Positions 27,548 through 37,828 of a DNA stretch of 64,000 nt are shown here, in pieces (position 1 is the stretch's first letter; each line of letters starts with the position of its first letter). The translations under genes were made by a program, and so were the position numbers. The notes beneath the pieces were generated by a model. It made no database searches, was not told the origin of the DNA, and was given only the letters and a program-made list of their open reading frames with translations. Source of the stretch: an uncultured Sphingomonas sp. GTDB taxonomy: Bacteria; Pseudomonadota; Alphaproteobacteria; Sphingomonadales; Sphingomonadaceae. Where the stretch lies: assembly GCF_913774285.1 (NCBI RefSeq), contig NZ_CAJYHX010000003.1, positions 38,037-102,036 on the forward strand. Reading direction: 5' to 3'.

Positions 27548-28027
27548 TCAGGGATAGGTGATCGCCATCACTTCATATTCGCGCTCGCCCGCGGGCAGCG
27601 TCACCCGGCGGAGATCGCCGACGCGCGCGCCGCGCAGCGCACGCGCAAGCGGCGCGTTCCAGCCGACCAGCCCCTTGGCGGCATCGGCCTCGTCGTCGCC
27701 GACCAGGGTGAGCGTGCGGTGGTTGTCGTCCTCGTCGGCGATGGTCACACAGGCGCCGAAGAACACGCCGCTGCGATCCTCCTGCCGGCTGGGATCGACG
27801 ACCTTCGCCGCCTTCATCCGCCGGGCGAGAAAGCCCAGCCGGCGATCGATCTCGCGCAGGCGCTTGCGGCCGTAAATGTAATCGCCGTTCTCCGAGCGAT
27901 CGCCATTGCCCGCCGCCCAGGAGATCGTCTCGACCAGCTTGGGGCGTTCCTGTGCAAACAGCTGGTCGTACTCGGCCTTGAGCGCGGCATAGCCGGCGGG
28001 GGTGATATAGTTGGGGCGATCGTTCAT
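27548..28027 (-). CDS. greB: Transcription elongation factor GreB
   Basis: The 159-residue factor rescues backtracked RNA polymerase by stimulating transcript cleavage. The N-terminal coiled coil has YITPAGYAALKAEYDQL, and the acidic tip plus arm is AAGNGDRSENGDYIYGRKRL, the GreB-type sequence. The C-terminal FKBP-like domain holds GKGLVGWNAPLARALRGARV-like elements. The tip acidic pair that reaches the active site is in the SENGDY region. It sits 15 bases downstream of the start side of slt; the two are co-directional with greB first. Confidence 0.9.
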   Translation of the reverse strand: MNDRPNYITPAGYAALKAEYDQLFAQERPKLVETISWAAGNGDRSENGDYIYGRKRLREIDRRLGFLARRMKAAKVVDPSRQEDRSGVFFGACVTIADEDDNHRTLTLVGDDEADAAKGLVGWNAPLARALRGARVGDLRRVTLPAGEREYEVMAITYP

Positions 28028-28042
28028 GATCGACCCGCGCTA

Positions 28043-30034
28043 TCAGCCCGGCCGGCTCTTGCCCAGATACCAGCTGAGGTTCGCCGTCCCCTTGCTGCGC
28101 GCGTAGGAGGGGTTCATCAGATCATAGACCACGGCATTTTCCAGCACGCGCTGGACATAGTTCTTGGTCTCGAAGATCGGGATCTGCTCGATCCAGCGGA
28201 CCATGTCGCCGCCGGGCAGGCGCGGGTCGCCATAGGCATTGAGCCATTTGTTCACATTGCCCGGCCCGGCGTTGTACGCCGCGACCGCCAGCGGGTAACA
28301 GCCGCCATAATAGTTCAGCATCCGCTGGAAATAGCTCGAGCCGAGCTCGATATTGTAATCGGTGTCGGCGTTGAGCGCGCCGGGGTCGTAGCTCCTGCCG
28401 ATCTTGAGCGAGGTTTCGCGCGCGGTGCCGGGCATCAGCTGCATCAGGCCACGAGCACCGGCGCGGCTGACTGCGTCGCGGTTGAATTGGCTTTCCTGGC
28501 GGGCGATGGCGTGGATGATCGTCCAGTAATCGCGCTGGCCCTCGGGCACCTTCACCGAGGGATAACCGGCAGCGCTATAGTCGGACAGGCCGTTCTGGAG
28601 CGCGCTCCGGCCGACCATCACCCCCAGGTCCGGCCGCCCCAGCGTGCGGCTGAGATCGGCGGCCAGGAGATGGTCGTCCTCGGTCGTCGCGTCCTCGGCG
28701 ATCTTGCGGAGGAACAGGCTCTGATCGCTGCGGTTGCCCATCTGGCCGAGCAGCTGCGCGGCGCGGACGAGCTCGCTGCGGTAGAAGGCCTCGCGCGCGC
28801 CGGGCGATGCCGTCTTGCCGGTGAGATCGCGCGGACCCCGCAGCGGCTGGCCAAGCCGTTCGACCGCGAGCTGGCCGTAGAACAGGTCCGGAAAGCCGCT
28901 GGCGCTCGCGAAATAGGTGCGCGCGCTGGTCGTATTGCCTGCGGCTTCGGCGGCACGCCCGGCCCAGTAGAGGCCCTTGGACTGCGTGCCCGGCGTCTTC
29001 GACCCATGGCCGTAGCGCGCGAACATGCCGACCGCGTCGTTCGGTCGTCCGAGATTGTAGAGCGCCACCGTCCCGGCGAGCCAGGTGAGGCTCGTATAAT
29101 CGTCGCGCACGCCGAGCGACAGCTCGCTCACGTCGGTGCCGGAGGGGAAGGCATCGTCGACCTGCGAGGCGATCCGATAGGCGAGGTCGTACTGCCCGTC
29201 CGCCAGCGCGCCGCGCGCGGCAGAGAGCAGCACCTCGTACCATTTCTCCGGATCGCCCGGGAAACCCGCCATGCGGCGCGGCTGGGCGAGATAGGAGCGC
29301 ATGAGCTGCGTCTGGCCAGTCTGCCCCAGCCAGCGCGCGCGATCGGCAATATAGCCGTGGTCGGAGCCGCCGCGCGCCTCTGCGAGGCTTGCTTTGGTCG
29401 CCGCGTCATAGGCATTGGTGCGATAGGCGATCCGCGCGTCGAACACCGGGCGCAGCTCGGGCGACGTGTACACCAGCTGCCGCGTCGCGATGCTGGTCGC
29501 GCCCTGCCAGAGTAGCATGTCTTCGCGCGCGTCATGGTCCGCGGGGCGGAGCGTGGTGCCGAACGAGGCGAGCAGCTTGCTTTCGTCGACGGTGCGCAGG
29601 ATGCCCGCGCGCCAGGCCCGGCGGGCTTGGTCCTCTGCCTCGGCGCGGCGGCCGGTAGCGGCGAGCGCCTCGGCATAGCGGAGGCGGCCCGCAGGGGTGA
29701 TCGGCGGGAAGCGGGTAAAGAAGCGAACGGCGAGGTCCGGCATGGTCGCGCCGCTGTCGAGGATCGTCTCGGCGGCCGCGCGCCGGCTCTTCTCGCCGGG
29801 CCAACCCGGGTGGGCGAGCAGGAAATTGGCGTAGTCGGAAAAGGCGTAATTGTCCGACTGCTGCAGCCGCTTCCATTCGACCAGCGCGCTACTCACCGGA
29901 TCGAACTGGGCCTGTGCCTGCGGCACGAAGCCGCCTGCCAGGGCCGCCAGCATCGCAGGGGTCACCTGCGAGGAGGCTGCCAGTCCCGAAACACCGGCGA
30001 ACACCAACGCGCCTTTGAGTACCGTACCGACCAT
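28043..30034 (-). CDS. slt: Soluble lytic murein transglycosylase
   Basis: The 663-residue periplasmic enzyme cleaves the MurNAc-GlcNAc bond with 1,6-anhydro formation. A signal-like N-terminus (VLKGALVFAGVSGLAAS) is followed by a long superhelical repeat region at about 50-480. The C-terminal catalytic domain has ARQESQFNRDAVSRAGARG (catalytic Glu), LMQLMPGTA and AAYNAGPGNVNKW. This is the Slt70 architecture. It is downstream of greB on the same strand and divergent from dapA. Confidence 0.93.
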   Translation of the reverse strand: MVGTVLKGALVFAGVSGLAASSQVTPAMLAALAGGFVPQAQAQFDPVSSALVEWKRLQQSDNYAFSDYANFLLAHPGWPGEKSRRAAAETILDSGATMPDLAVRFFTRFPPITPAGRLRYAEALAATGRRAEAEDQARRAWRAGILRTVDESKLLASFGTTLRPADHDAREDMLLWQGATSIATRQLVYTSPELRPVFDARIAYRTNAYDAATKASLAEARGGSDHGYIADRARWLGQTGQTQLMRSYLAQPRRMAGFPGDPEKWYEVLLSAARGALADGQYDLAYRIASQVDDAFPSGTDVSELSLGVRDDYTSLTWLAGTVALYNLGRPNDAVGMFARYGHGSKTPGTQSKGLYWAGRAAEAAGNTTSARTYFASASGFPDLFYGQLAVERLGQPLRGPRDLTGKTASPGAREAFYRSELVRAAQLLGQMGNRSDQSLFLRKIAEDATTEDDHLLAADLSRTLGRPDLGVMVGRSALQNGLSDYSAAGYPSVKVPEGQRDYWTIIHAIARQESQFNRDAVSRAGARGLMQLMPGTARETSLKIGRSYDPGALNADTDYNIELGSSYFQRMLNYYGGCYPLAVAAYNAGPGNVNKWLNAYGDPRLPGGDMVRWIEQIPIFETKNYVQRVLENAVVYDLMNPSYARSKGTANLSWYLGKSRPG

Positions 30035-30104
30035 CTGGACATGATAGGAGATCCGCCCGTATCTGCCACCCCGTTTCTACCGAAAAAGAGGATGATTCCG
30101 CGCG

Positions 30105-30986
30105 ATGTTTTCTGGATCGATCCCTGCGCTCGTGACGCCGTTCCGTAGCGGCGCGTTCGCGGAGGAGGATTTCCGCGCGCTCGTCGAATGGCAGATTGGG
30201 GAAGGCTCGTCGGCGCTGGTTCCCTGCGGCACCACCGGCGAGGCCGCAACCATGCCCAAGGACGAGCATTTCCACATCGTGCGGGTCTGTGCCGATCAGG
30301 CGAAAGGCCGGGTGAAGATCCTCGCCGGCGCCGGATCCAACGACACCAAGGTGGCGATCGACAATGTCCATGCCGCCAAGGATGCAGGGGCCGACGCCGC
30401 GCTGATGGTGCCGCCCTATTATAACCGCCCGAGCCAGGAAGGCATTTTCCGCCACTTTGCCGCGGTGGCCGAGGCGACCGACCTGCCGATCGTCCTCTAC
30501 AACGTGCCCGGTCGCACCGTGACCGACATCCAGCCCGCGACCATGGCGCGGATCGTCAAGGCGTTTCCCGAGACGTTCGTCGGCGTGAAGGACGCGACCG
30601 GCAGCCTCAGCCGCGTTTCCGAGCAGCGCGCGGGTTGCGGCACGGGCTTCGTCCAGCTTTCGGGCAATGACGAGACGGCGCTGGCGTTCAACGCGATGGG
30701 CGGGGTGGGGTGCGTCTCGGTGACCGCCAACGTCGCGCCGAAGCTGTGCGCCGATTTCCAGGCGGCCTGGGCGGCGGGCGACAATGTCAAGGCGCTGGCG
30801 CTCCACGACAAGCTCTACCCGCTCCACATCGCGATGTTCACCGATGCCTCGCCGGGCCCGGTCAAGTATGCGATGGGCCGGGTGCGCGAGGGCTTCCCGC
30901 AGGAGCTCCGTCTGCCGATGACCGAGGCGGGCGAGGCGAGCCGCAAGGCGGTCGACGCCGCCCTGGAATTCGCAGGGCTTCTCTAA
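30105..30986 (+). CDS. dapA: 4-hydroxy-tetrahydrodipicolinate synthase
   Basis: This 293-residue TIM-barrel enzyme condenses pyruvate with aspartate semialdehyde in lysine/DAP synthesis. [12 protein letters not shown] holds the Thr-Thr of the catalytic triad region, [15 protein letters not shown] follows, YNVPGRTV has the active-site Tyr, and [10 protein letters not shown] carries the Schiff-base Lys. GAGGA precedes the ATG by 11 bases. It is followed at 67 bases by smpB in the same direction. Confidence 0.97.
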   Translation: MFSGSIPALVTPFRSGAFAEEDFRALVEWQIGEGSSALVPCGTTGEAATMPKDEHFHIVRVCADQAKGRVKILAGAGSNDTKVAIDNVHAAKDAGADAALMVPPYYNRPSQEGIFRHFAAVAEATDLPIVLYNVPGRTVTDIQPATMARIVKAFPETFVGVKDATGSLSRVSEQRAGCGTGFVQLSGNDETALAFNAMGGVGCVSVTANVAPKLCADFQAAWAAGDNVKALALHDKLYPLHIAMFTDASPGPVKYAMGRVREGFPQELRLPMTEAGEASRKAVDAALEFAGLL

Positions 30987-30995
30987 GCTTCGAAC

Positions 30996-31024
30996 CGGGG
31001 CGCCAACAAACGTCTGGCGCTCCG
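30996..31024 (+). terminator. Possible hairpin terminator between dapA and smpB
   Basis: GCGCCA (31000-31005) pairs with TGGCGC (31015-31020), extended by CCGG on both sides with one bulge. No T-tract follows, so it may only partly separate dapA from smpB. Confidence 0.4.
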
Positions 31025-31053
31025 GGCCGAGCATCCCTACATCGCGCGGTCTT

Positions 31054-31536
31054 ATGGCCCGTCCGCGTCCCGCTACCTTCGACAAAGTCAAGACCGTCGC
31101 CGAGAACCGGCGCGCCCGCTTCGACTATTTCATCGAGCAGACCTACGAAGCCGGCCTGGTGCTGACCGGCACCGAGGTGAAGTCGCTGCGCTTCGGCGAG
31201 GGCTCGATCGCCGAGGCCTATGCCGAGGTGAAGGACGAGGCGGTGTGGCTGGTCAACGCCAACATTCCCGAATTCAGCCATGGCAATCGCTTCAACCATG
31301 AGGCGAAGCGCCCGCGTAAATTGCTCCTTCACGAGCGCGAGATTAACAAGCTCCATGGTGCCGTCGCCCGCGAGGGCATGACGCTGGTCCCGCTGTCGGT
31401 CTATTTCAACGGCAAGGGGCGTGCGAAGGTCGAGCTGGCGCTGGCGAAGGGCAAGAAGACGCATGACAAGCGCGAGACGATCAAGGAACGCGACTGGAAG
31501 CGCGAGCAGTCGCGCATCCTCCGCGACCGCGGCTGA
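31054..31536 (+). CDS. smpB: SsrA-binding protein SmpB
   Basis: The 160-residue protein binds tmRNA and guides it to stalled ribosomes. It shows [35 protein letters not shown] and the C-terminal basic tail [18 protein letters not shown] that enters the mRNA channel. Length is normal. It is followed after one base by a DUF2062 gene. Confidence 0.97.
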   Translation: MARPRPATFDKVKTVAENRRARFDYFIEQTYEAGLVLTGTEVKSLRFGEGSIAEAYAEVKDEAVWLVNANIPEFSHGNRFNHEAKRPRKLLLHEREINKLHGAVAREGMTLVPLSVYFNGKGRAKVELALAKGKKTHDKRETIKERDWKREQSRILRDRG

Positions 31537-31537
31537 G

Positions 31538-32080
31538 ATGGCTGCGCCGGGCCGCCTGCGTCGCCTGGCGGACAGGGCGATCCCCAGCCGGGAATCGATC
31601 GAGACCAATCGCTGGCTGAAGCCGGTGGCGAGCCGGGTGATGCACAGCTCGCTGTGGCGTTTCACCCGCCGATCGGTGCCGCGCGGGGTCGCGCTGGGGA
31701 TGCTCACCGGAATCCTGGTGCCGATGGGCCAGATTCCTGCCTCGGCCTTTCTCGCCCTGCCCCTGCGCGCCAATATCCCGGCCGCCGCCGCGACGACCTT
31801 CCTGACCAATCCGTTCACCACGCCCCCGCTCTGGGTCGCCGCCTATTGGCTGGGCAGCTGGATGCTTGGCCCGCGTGCTGCGCAAAAGGTACTGGCGAAC
31901 GACGCGCCGGGGTGGCTCGACTGGTTGCTGCACCAGGCGGGCCCCGCAACGCTGACCGGACTGGTCACCCTCGCGGTGGTGCTTGCCGTGATCGGCTATT
32001 TCGGCAGCGGATTGCTGTGGCGCTGGTGGATCCTCCGCAAGCGCAAGCGTCGGCTGCAGCTCCGCCGCGCCGGCGCTTGA
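31538..32080 (+). CDS. DUF2062 family membrane protein
   Basis: This 180-residue protein has three to four transmembrane helices. The DUF2062 core is GVALGMLTGILVPMGQIPAS, followed by ANIPAAAATTFLTNPFTTPP. The C-terminal tail is strongly basic (RKRKRRLQLRR), on the cytoplasmic side by the positive-inside rule. The function is unknown. The start follows the smpB stop directly (TGAGATG), suggesting coupled translation; cckA follows 74 bases later. Confidence 0.85.
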   Translation: MAAPGRLRRLADRAIPSRESIETNRWLKPVASRVMHSSLWRFTRRSVPRGVALGMLTGILVPMGQIPASAFLALPLRANIPAAAATTFLTNPFTTPPLWVAAYWLGSWMLGPRAAQKVLANDAPGWLDWLLHQAGPATLTGLVTLAVVLAVIGYFGSGLLWRWWILRKRKRRLQLRRAGA

Positions 32081-32154
32081 TCTCGCGCAAGGCCGCATCC
32101 GAAGTGACGCGATCGGCGCTTGACGCTGAGGCGGCGACGGAACATCGGTGAACC

Positions 32155-34548
32155 ATGGCTAGTCTGCCCGACGCCGAACTGCCCAAGCCGTCGCTGCTGC
32201 TGCCGATTGTGGCGGTGGTGTTTACCGGCGTCGCGGCCGCCGGCGTGATCCTCGCCAGCCTCAACGATCGCGCGATCGCGATGGGCTTTCTTGCCGCGGC
32301 GCTGCTTGCGGCGGGGGTGATGCTGGCGATGGGCCGCCTTTTCCGGTCGCCGACGACCAGCATCGAACGCTATACGGACTGGGCGATCGCCCATGCGCTT
32401 GCCTCGGCCAGCGACGACGCGCTGGCGGTGACCGACCGTAGCGGCCGCCTGGTCTGCGCCAATCCGCGCTACGAAGCGCTGTTCGGCGGCTGGCCGACCC
32501 CGCCCAACCTGCCGATCGGCGACGAGGGCGAGCGCGCGCTCGGCACCTGTGCTCGTGCCGCCTGGCGTGACGGCGAGAGCCGCTGCAGCGACGTTCAGGT
32601 GTTCGGCGCGCAGGTGGCGGTCCGCGTCGTCCGCGTCGGCGACGAGTCGCTGGTGTGGCGGTTCATCGGCATTCACGCGCTCGACCTCGCCGTCCAGGTA
32701 CAGGGGCTGCTCGCCGGCCCGACCGGCGACCGGCTGGGCGGGGCAGGGGTGATGGTGGTGCTGGTCGCACCCGATGGCCGCATCCGCTCGGCCAATCGCG
32801 TTTTCCGCCACCGCGCGCTGGGTAGTGCCGATGCGATCGCCGACGGCCGCGACTTTGCCGGGCTGCTGATCACGGACTCGATCGGCCAAGTGCGGTTCGA
32901 GCGCGAAGGCATGGAAGGCACGCCGCTCCGCGTGCTGCAGATTCCCTTCCTCGAAGGCGACGAGGCGCCGCTGCTGGTGGCGCTGCTCGACGAGGAGCCG
33001 ACGGCGATCGCGAGCCCGGCACTGGCAGGCAGTGCTTCGGCGCACGTCCATTCGCTGATCTCGCTGCTGCCCACCGGCCTCGCGCTGATCGACCGCGACG
33101 GTCGCTTCCTGACGATGAACGAGGCGTTCGTCCGCACCGCCCGGGTGAATCCCGCGGCGCCGCCGCTTTATCCGGGCGACCTGGTGGTGCGCGAGGACAA
33201 GGCGACGCTGGCCGACGCCGTCCGCCGCTTCGCTGGCGGCGCGCCGCAATCGCTCGAGATCACGGTCCGCCTGAAGGACGCGTCGGAAGAGCCGGTGGCG
33301 ATCACCATCGCCGGCGCGCGCGGCCTGGGCGATGCGGCGGTGCTGCTGAGTCTGCGGGATTCGGGCGAGGAGGGCAAGCTCAAGCGCCAGATCGCCCAGG
33401 CGACCAAAATGCAGGCGGTGGGCCAGCTCGCCGGCGGCGTCGCGCATGATTTCAACAACATCCTCACGGCGATCATCGGCCATTGCGACCTGATGCTGAT
33501 GCGCCATTCGCCCGGCGACAGCGACTATGACGACATCCAGCAGATCCGCGCCAATTCGAACCGCGCCGCCAGCCTGACCCGCCAGCTGCTCGCCTTCTCG
33601 CGCCAGCAGACGCTGCGGCCGCAGGTGCTGCAGCTGCCCGACATCATCTCCGAAGTCTCCAACCTTCTTAAGCGGCTGCTCGGCGAGACGGTGTCGCTCG
33701 ACGTCAAGCATGGCCGCAACCTGGGGCCGGTGCGCGCCGATCCGGGACAGCTCGAGCAGGTGGTGGTCAACCTCGCGGTCAATGCCCGCGATTCGATGCT
33801 CAGCAGGAACCCCAGCGGCGGCGGTTCGCTGACGATCGAGACGCTGGCGGTCTCCTCCGCAGACGTTCGCCGGATGGACGACGACGTCCTGCCGGTGGGG
33901 GACTATACGGCACTGCGCATTTCCGACACCGGTACCGGCATCCCGCCGGAGATCCTGTCCAAGATCTGGGAGCCCTTCTTCACCACCAAGGAGGTGGGCA
34001 AGGGGACCGGGCTGGGCCTCTCGACCGTCTACGGCATCATCAAGCAGTCGGGCGGCTATATCTTCGCCGAGAACAATCCTGGCGGCGGCGCTGCGTTCAC
34101 CATCTACCTGCCGGTCCATGCCGCACCCGAGGCGGCGGTGGCCAAGCTGCCGGTGGTGAAGGAAAAGCCCGCCGATCTATGGGGTACCGGCACGATCCTC
34201 GTCGTCGAAGATGAGGATATGGTCCGCGCCATCGCCGAACGCGCGCTGACCCGTCAGGGCTATTCGGTGGTTACCGCCGAAAATGGCGAGGTCGCGCTCG
34301 AAACGATCGAGACGATGGACAAGCCGGACCTGCTCGTCTCCGACGTCGTGATGCCGGTGATGGATGGGCCCAGCATGGCGCGCAAGGTCCGTGAGCGCTG
34401 GCCCGACCTGCCGATCCTGTTCATGTCCGGCTATGCCGAGGAACAATTGCGCCGTTCAATCGATCTGGACAATGTCGCCTTTCTCCCTAAACCCTTTTCC
34501 GTGCAACAACTTGCAGAAGCGGTTCAGGAGATCTTGGTGGCCAAATAA
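32155..34548 (+). CDS. cckA: Cell-cycle hybrid histidine kinase CckA
   Basis: The 797-residue protein has two N-terminal transmembrane helices (about 12-60), two PAS-like regions (about 75-170 and 285-395), a HisKA domain with [20 protein letters not shown] (phospho-His), an HATPase domain with [11 protein letters not shown] and [13 protein letters not shown], and a C-terminal receiver (about 675-795; LVVEDEDMV, phospho-Asp in [13 protein letters not shown], Lys in LPKPFS). This order and the HDFNNIL H-box match Caulobacter CckA, the kinase/phosphatase feeding ChpT-CtrA. The ATG at 32155 directly precedes the first helix. Confidence 0.93.
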   Translation: MASLPDAELPKPSLLLPIVAVVFTGVAAAGVILASLNDRAIAMGFLAAALLAAGVMLAMGRLFRSPTTSIERYTDWAIAHALASASDDALAVTDRSGRLVCANPRYEALFGGWPTPPNLPIGDEGERALGTCARAAWRDGESRCSDVQVFGAQVAVRVVRVGDESLVWRFIGIHALDLAVQVQGLLAGPTGDRLGGAGVMVVLVAPDGRIRSANRVFRHRALGSADAIADGRDFAGLLITDSIGQVRFEREGMEGTPLRVLQIPFLEGDEAPLLVALLDEEPTAIASPALAGSASAHVHSLISLLPTGLALIDRDGRFLTMNEAFVRTARVNPAAPPLYPGDLVVREDKATLADAVRRFAGGAPQSLEITVRLKDASEEPVAITIAGARGLGDAAVLLSLRDSGEEGKLKRQIAQATKMQAVGQLAGGVAHDFNNILTAIIGHCDLMLMRHSPGDSDYDDIQQIRANSNRAASLTRQLLAFSRQQTLRPQVLQLPDIISEVSNLLKRLLGETVSLDVKHGRNLGPVRADPGQLEQVVVNLAVNARDSMLSRNPSGGGSLTIETLAVSSADVRRMDDDVLPVGDYTALRISDTGTGIPPEILSKIWEPFFTTKEVGKGTGLGLSTVYGIIKQSGGYIFAENNPGGGAAFTIYLPVHAAPEAAVAKLPVVKEKPADLWGTGTILVVEDEDMVRAIAERALTRQGYSVVTAENGEVALETIETMDKPDLLVSDVVMPVMDGPSMARKVRERWPDLPILFMSGYAEEQLRRSIDLDNVAFLPKPFSVQQLAEAVQEILVAK

Positions 34549-34588
34549 GTGCTTGGCACGAAACAACTTTTCCTGCAAAGGGGGCAGC

Positions 34589-34942
34589 ATGCAGGGTCCG
34601 CGTAACATTCTCATCGTCGAAGACGAGCCGTTGATTGCCATGATGCTCGAGGATTTCCTCGACGCTTTGGACCGCGTGCCGGCGGGCACCGCCGACAATG
34701 TCGCCGAGGCGCTCGACCGGATCGGGGCGGGCGGCATCGATGCTGCGATCCTCGACGTCAACCTGCGCGGGGGCGAGCAGAGCTGGCCGATCGCCGACAA
34801 GCTCGCCGAGCTGGGCATCCCCTTCGTGCTCGCGACCGGCGGCGCCGACGACAGCATCGCGCCGCTGCACCGTGATCGGCCGGTCCTGTCCAAGCCGTTC
34901 ACGTTGGATCGCGTCGACAAGGTGCTCAGCACGCTCAGCTGA
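34589..34942 (+). CDS. Single-domain response regulator, FATGUY-like
   Basis: The 117-residue receiver has no output domain. Acidic residues EDE (11-13), the phospho-acceptor Asp56 in [17 protein letters not shown] (81-88) and Lys102 in LSKPF are visible. The LATGG segment after IPFV resembles the FATG(G/Y) signature of alphaproteobacterial FATGUY receivers such as SdrG-type proteins. AAAGGGGGCAGC before the ATG is a strong ribosome site. It follows cckA by 40 bases in the same direction, so it may take or drain phosphate from a related pathway. Confidence 0.85.
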   Translation: MQGPRNILIVEDEPLIAMMLEDFLDALDRVPAGTADNVAEALDRIGAGGIDAAILDVNLRGGEQSWPIADKLAELGIPFVLATGGADDSIAPLHRDRPVLSKPFTLDRVDKVLSTLS

Positions 34943-34992
34943 CGGCCAAGGGTTGTGTGCAGGGCGGGGGCGACGCTAAAGCCCCTGTCATC

Positions 34993-37677
34993 ATGACCGA
35001 ACTCCCCAAGACCTTCGACCCCGCCGAAATCGAATCCCGCTGGTATGCCCATTGGGAAGACGAAGGCCTGTTCCGCCCCGAGCGCGAGGGCGCCGAGCCC
35101 TGGACGATCGTCAACCCTCCGCCCAACGTGACGGGCAGCCTCCATATCGGCCACGCGCTCGACAACACCCTGCAGGACATCCTCGTCCGCCATGCGCGGC
35201 TGAAGGGCAAGGACGCGCGCTGGGTGGTCGGCACCGATCATGCCGGCATCGCCACGCAGATGGTGGTCGAGCGCCAGCTCAATGCCGCCGGCAGCAAGCG
35301 CACCGACTTCACCCGCGAGGCGTTCGTCGACAAGGTCTGGGAATGGAAGGCGGAGAGCGGCGGGCAGATCACCCGCCAGCTGCGCCGGCTCGGCTGCTCG
35401 ATGGACTGGGCGAACGAGCGTTTCACCATGGACGAAGGCTTCTCCAAGGCCGTCCTCAAGGTGTTTGTCGAGCTCTATCGCCAGGGCCTGCTCTACCGTG
35501 ACAAGCGCTTGGTGAATTGGGATCCGGGCCTCGGAACCGCGATTTCGGACCTCGAGGTCGAGACCAAGGAAGTCCGCGGCAGTTTCTGGCACCTGCGCTA
35601 TCCGCTGGCGGATGGCTCGGGCTTCATCCAGGTCGCGACGACGCGGCCCGAGACGATGCTCGCCGACATGGCGGTCGCCGTGCACCCTGAGGACGAGCGC
35701 TACAAGGCGCTGATCGGCAAGCAGGTTAGGCTCCCGATCACCGACCGGCTGATCCCGATCGTCGGCGACGAGCATGCCGATCCGGCGCTCGGCTCGGGGG
35801 CGGTGAAGATTACGCCGGGCCATGATTTCAACGACTTCGAGGTCGGTGTTCGCGCTGGGATCAAAGCCGGCGAGATGCTCAACATGCTCGATGCCAAGGC
35901 CGCGATCTGCCAGACGCAGGACGGGCTTGTGCCCGCCGAGCTGATCGGGCTCGACCGTTTCGAGGCGCGCAAGGCAATCGTCGCGCGGCTGAAGGACGAG
36001 GGCTTCCTCGTGCCCTTCGTCGACAAGGAAGGCGCCGAGCACGACGCCGAGCCGCGCACGATCCAGACCCCCTATGGCGATCGTTCGGGCCAGGTGATCG
36101 AGCCGTGGCTGACCGACCAATGGTATGTCGACGCAGCCACCCTCGCCAAGCCGGCGATCGAGGCGGTCCGCTCGGGCGCGACCAAGATCGTGCCGAAGAG
36201 CTGGGAAAAGACGTACTTCAACTGGATGGAGAACATCCAGCCCTGGTGCGTCAGCCGCCAGCTCTGGTGGGGCCACCGCATCCCGGCGTGGTTCGATGCC
36301 GAGGGCAAGGCCTATGTCGCCGAGACCGAGGAAGAGGCACAGGCGCAGGCGGGCGAGGGCGTCGCGCTCACCCGCGATCCCGACGTGCTCGACACCTGGT
36401 TCTCTTCGGCGCTGTGGCCGTTCGCGACGCTCGGCTGGCCGGAGAATGGCGACCCGACGCTGGGCGGGCGCTATTCGAACGACGTGCTGATCTCCGGCTT
36501 CGACATCCTGTTCTTCTGGGACGCGCGGATGATGATGCAGGGTTTGCACTTCATGAAGGAAGTGCCGTTCAAGACCCTGTATCTGCACGGTCTTGTCCGC
36601 GCCGCGGACGGCCAGAAGATGTCCAAGTCCAAGGGCAACACGGTCGATCCGCTCGGCATGATCGACAAGTATGGCGCCGATGCGCTGCGCTTTTTCATGG
36701 CGGCGATGGAGAGCCAGGGCCGCGACATCAAGATGGATGAGAAGCGGCTCGAGGGCTATCGCAACTTCGCGACGAAGCTGTGGAACGCCGCGCGCTTCTG
36801 CCAGGCGAACGGCATCGCGGCCAGCAAGCAGCTTGAGGCGCCGGCTGCGGAACTGGCGGTAAACCGCTGGATCATCGCGGAAACCATCGCGACGGTGCAG
36901 GCGCTGGATCTGGCGCTGGCCGATCTGCGCTTCGACGAGGCGGCGAACAGCATTTACCAGTTCGTCTGGAGCCGCTTCTGCGACTGGTATCTCGAGCTGA
37001 TCAAGCCGGTGCTGCAGGGTGAGGGCGTTGCCGCGGCGGATGCCGACGAAACGCGCGCGGTTGCAGGCTGGGTGCTCGACCAGATCCTCGTCATGCTCCA
37101 TCCGTTCATGCCCTTCATCACCGAAGAGCTGTGGTCGAAGATGGGCCCGCGCGACCATGCCCTGATCGTCGCGAAGTGGCCGATGGCCGATGCGCGGGCG
37201 CTCGATCCGTCAGCGGCGCAGGAGATCGACTGGCTGATCCGGCTGGTGAGCGAGATCCGCGCGGCGCGGACCGAGCTCAACGTGCCGCCGGGCGCGCGGC
37301 TGGCGCTGCACGTGCGGGACGCCTCGCCGGACACGGTCGCACGTCTGGCGCGGCAGGAGGCTGCGCTGGCGCGGCTCGGTCGGGTCGATCAGGCGCAGGG
37401 GGATGCGGCGGCGGGCGGCGCGCTGCAGTTGGTGGTGGACGAGGCGACGTTCGTGATGCCGCTGGGCGATGTGGTCGATCTGGAGGCCGAGCGTGCCCGC
37501 CTCACCAAGGCGATCGCTGCGGCCGAGAAGGAGCGCGACGGGCTTGCCGGGCGGCTCGGCAATCCGAGCTTCGTCGAGCGGGCCAAGCCCGAGGCGGTCG
37601 AGAAGGCGCGGGCGGACCATGCCGAGAAGGCGGCCGAGGCCGAGCGGCTTTCGGCGGCGCTGGCGCGGTTGGGGTAA
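34993..37677 (+). CDS. valS: Valyl-tRNA synthetase
   Basis: The 894-residue class I synthetase charges tRNA-Val. [20 protein letters not shown] holds the HIGH motif and KMSKSKGN holds KMSKS. The CP1 editing domain (about 200-350) has [19 protein letters not shown] and [12 protein letters not shown]-terminal coiled-coil arm at about 830-893 ([19 protein letters not shown]) is typical. The start at 34993 ([14 protein letters not shown]) is the usual N-terminus; a GTG 36 bases upstream is unlikely. Confidence 0.98.
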   Translation: MTELPKTFDPAEIESRWYAHWEDEGLFRPEREGAEPWTIVNPPPNVTGSLHIGHALDNTLQDILVRHARLKGKDARWVVGTDHAGIATQMVVERQLNAAGSKRTDFTREAFVDKVWEWKAESGGQITRQLRRLGCSMDWANERFTMDEGFSKAVLKVFVELYRQGLLYRDKRLVNWDPGLGTAISDLEVETKEVRGSFWHLRYPLADGSGFIQVATTRPETMLADMAVAVHPEDERYKALIGKQVRLPITDRLIPIVGDEHADPALGSGAVKITPGHDFNDFEVGVRAGIKAGEMLNMLDAKAAICQTQDGLVPAELIGLDRFEARKAIVARLKDEGFLVPFVDKEGAEHDAEPRTIQTPYGDRSGQVIEPWLTDQWYVDAATLAKPAIEAVRSGATKIVPKSWEKTYFNWMENIQPWCVSRQLWWGHRIPAWFDAEGKAYVAETEEEAQAQAGEGVALTRDPDVLDTWFSSALWPFATLGWPENGDPTLGGRYSNDVLISGFDILFFWDARMMMQGLHFMKEVPFKTLYLHGLVRAADGQKMSKSKGNTVDPLGMIDKYGADALRFFMAAMESQGRDIKMDEKRLEGYRNFATKLWNAARFCQANGIAASKQLEAPAAELAVNRWIIAETIATVQALDLALADLRFDEAANSIYQFVWSRFCDWYLELIKPVLQGEGVAAADADETRAVAGWVLDQILVMLHPFMPFITEELWSKMGPRDHALIVAKWPMADARALDPSAAQEIDWLIRLVSEIRAARTELNVPPGARLALHVRDASPDTVARLARQEAALARLGRVDQAQGDAAAGGALQLVVDEATFVMPLGDVVDLEAERARLTKAIAAAEKERDGLAGRLGNPSFVERAKPEAVEKARADHAEKAAEAERLSAALARLG

Positions 37678-37687
37678 TCTCTAGCCG

Positions 37688-37821
37688 GACTCACTCTCAC
37701 CCTCCCATCGCTAGCGCGATGGGCCCCTCCCTCTCCCGTAGGCGGGAGAGGGGTTTTGGTCCCTCTCTCGCCTGCGGGAGGGGGAGGGAGCCGCGAAGCG
37801 GCGGAAGGGTGAGGGTGAGTC
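37688..37821. repeat. 134-base multi-hairpin palindromic repeat
   Basis: The outer arms GACTCACTCTCACCC (37688-37702) and GGGTGAGGGTGAGTC (37807-37821) pair with one mismatch. Inside are CCATCGC/GCGATGG (37705-37722), CCTCTCCCG/CGGGAGAGG (37730-37751), a second CCCTC/GAGGG stem, and CCGC/GCGG. The whole folds like a cloverleaf. It fills the space between convergent valS and the lipid kinase gene and may also end both transcripts. Confidence 0.75.
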
Positions 37822-37828
37822 TACCAAG

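Noticed and set aside
31545..31560. GCGGACAGG in the DUF2062 gene
   Set aside because: It is inside coding sequence and followed by G instead of T; taken as chance.
34456..37158. A 900-codon open frame on the minus strand across valS
   Set aside because: It is the antisense shadow of valS, which has clear HIGH and KMSKS motifs; the antisense product has no domain and comes from high third-position GC.
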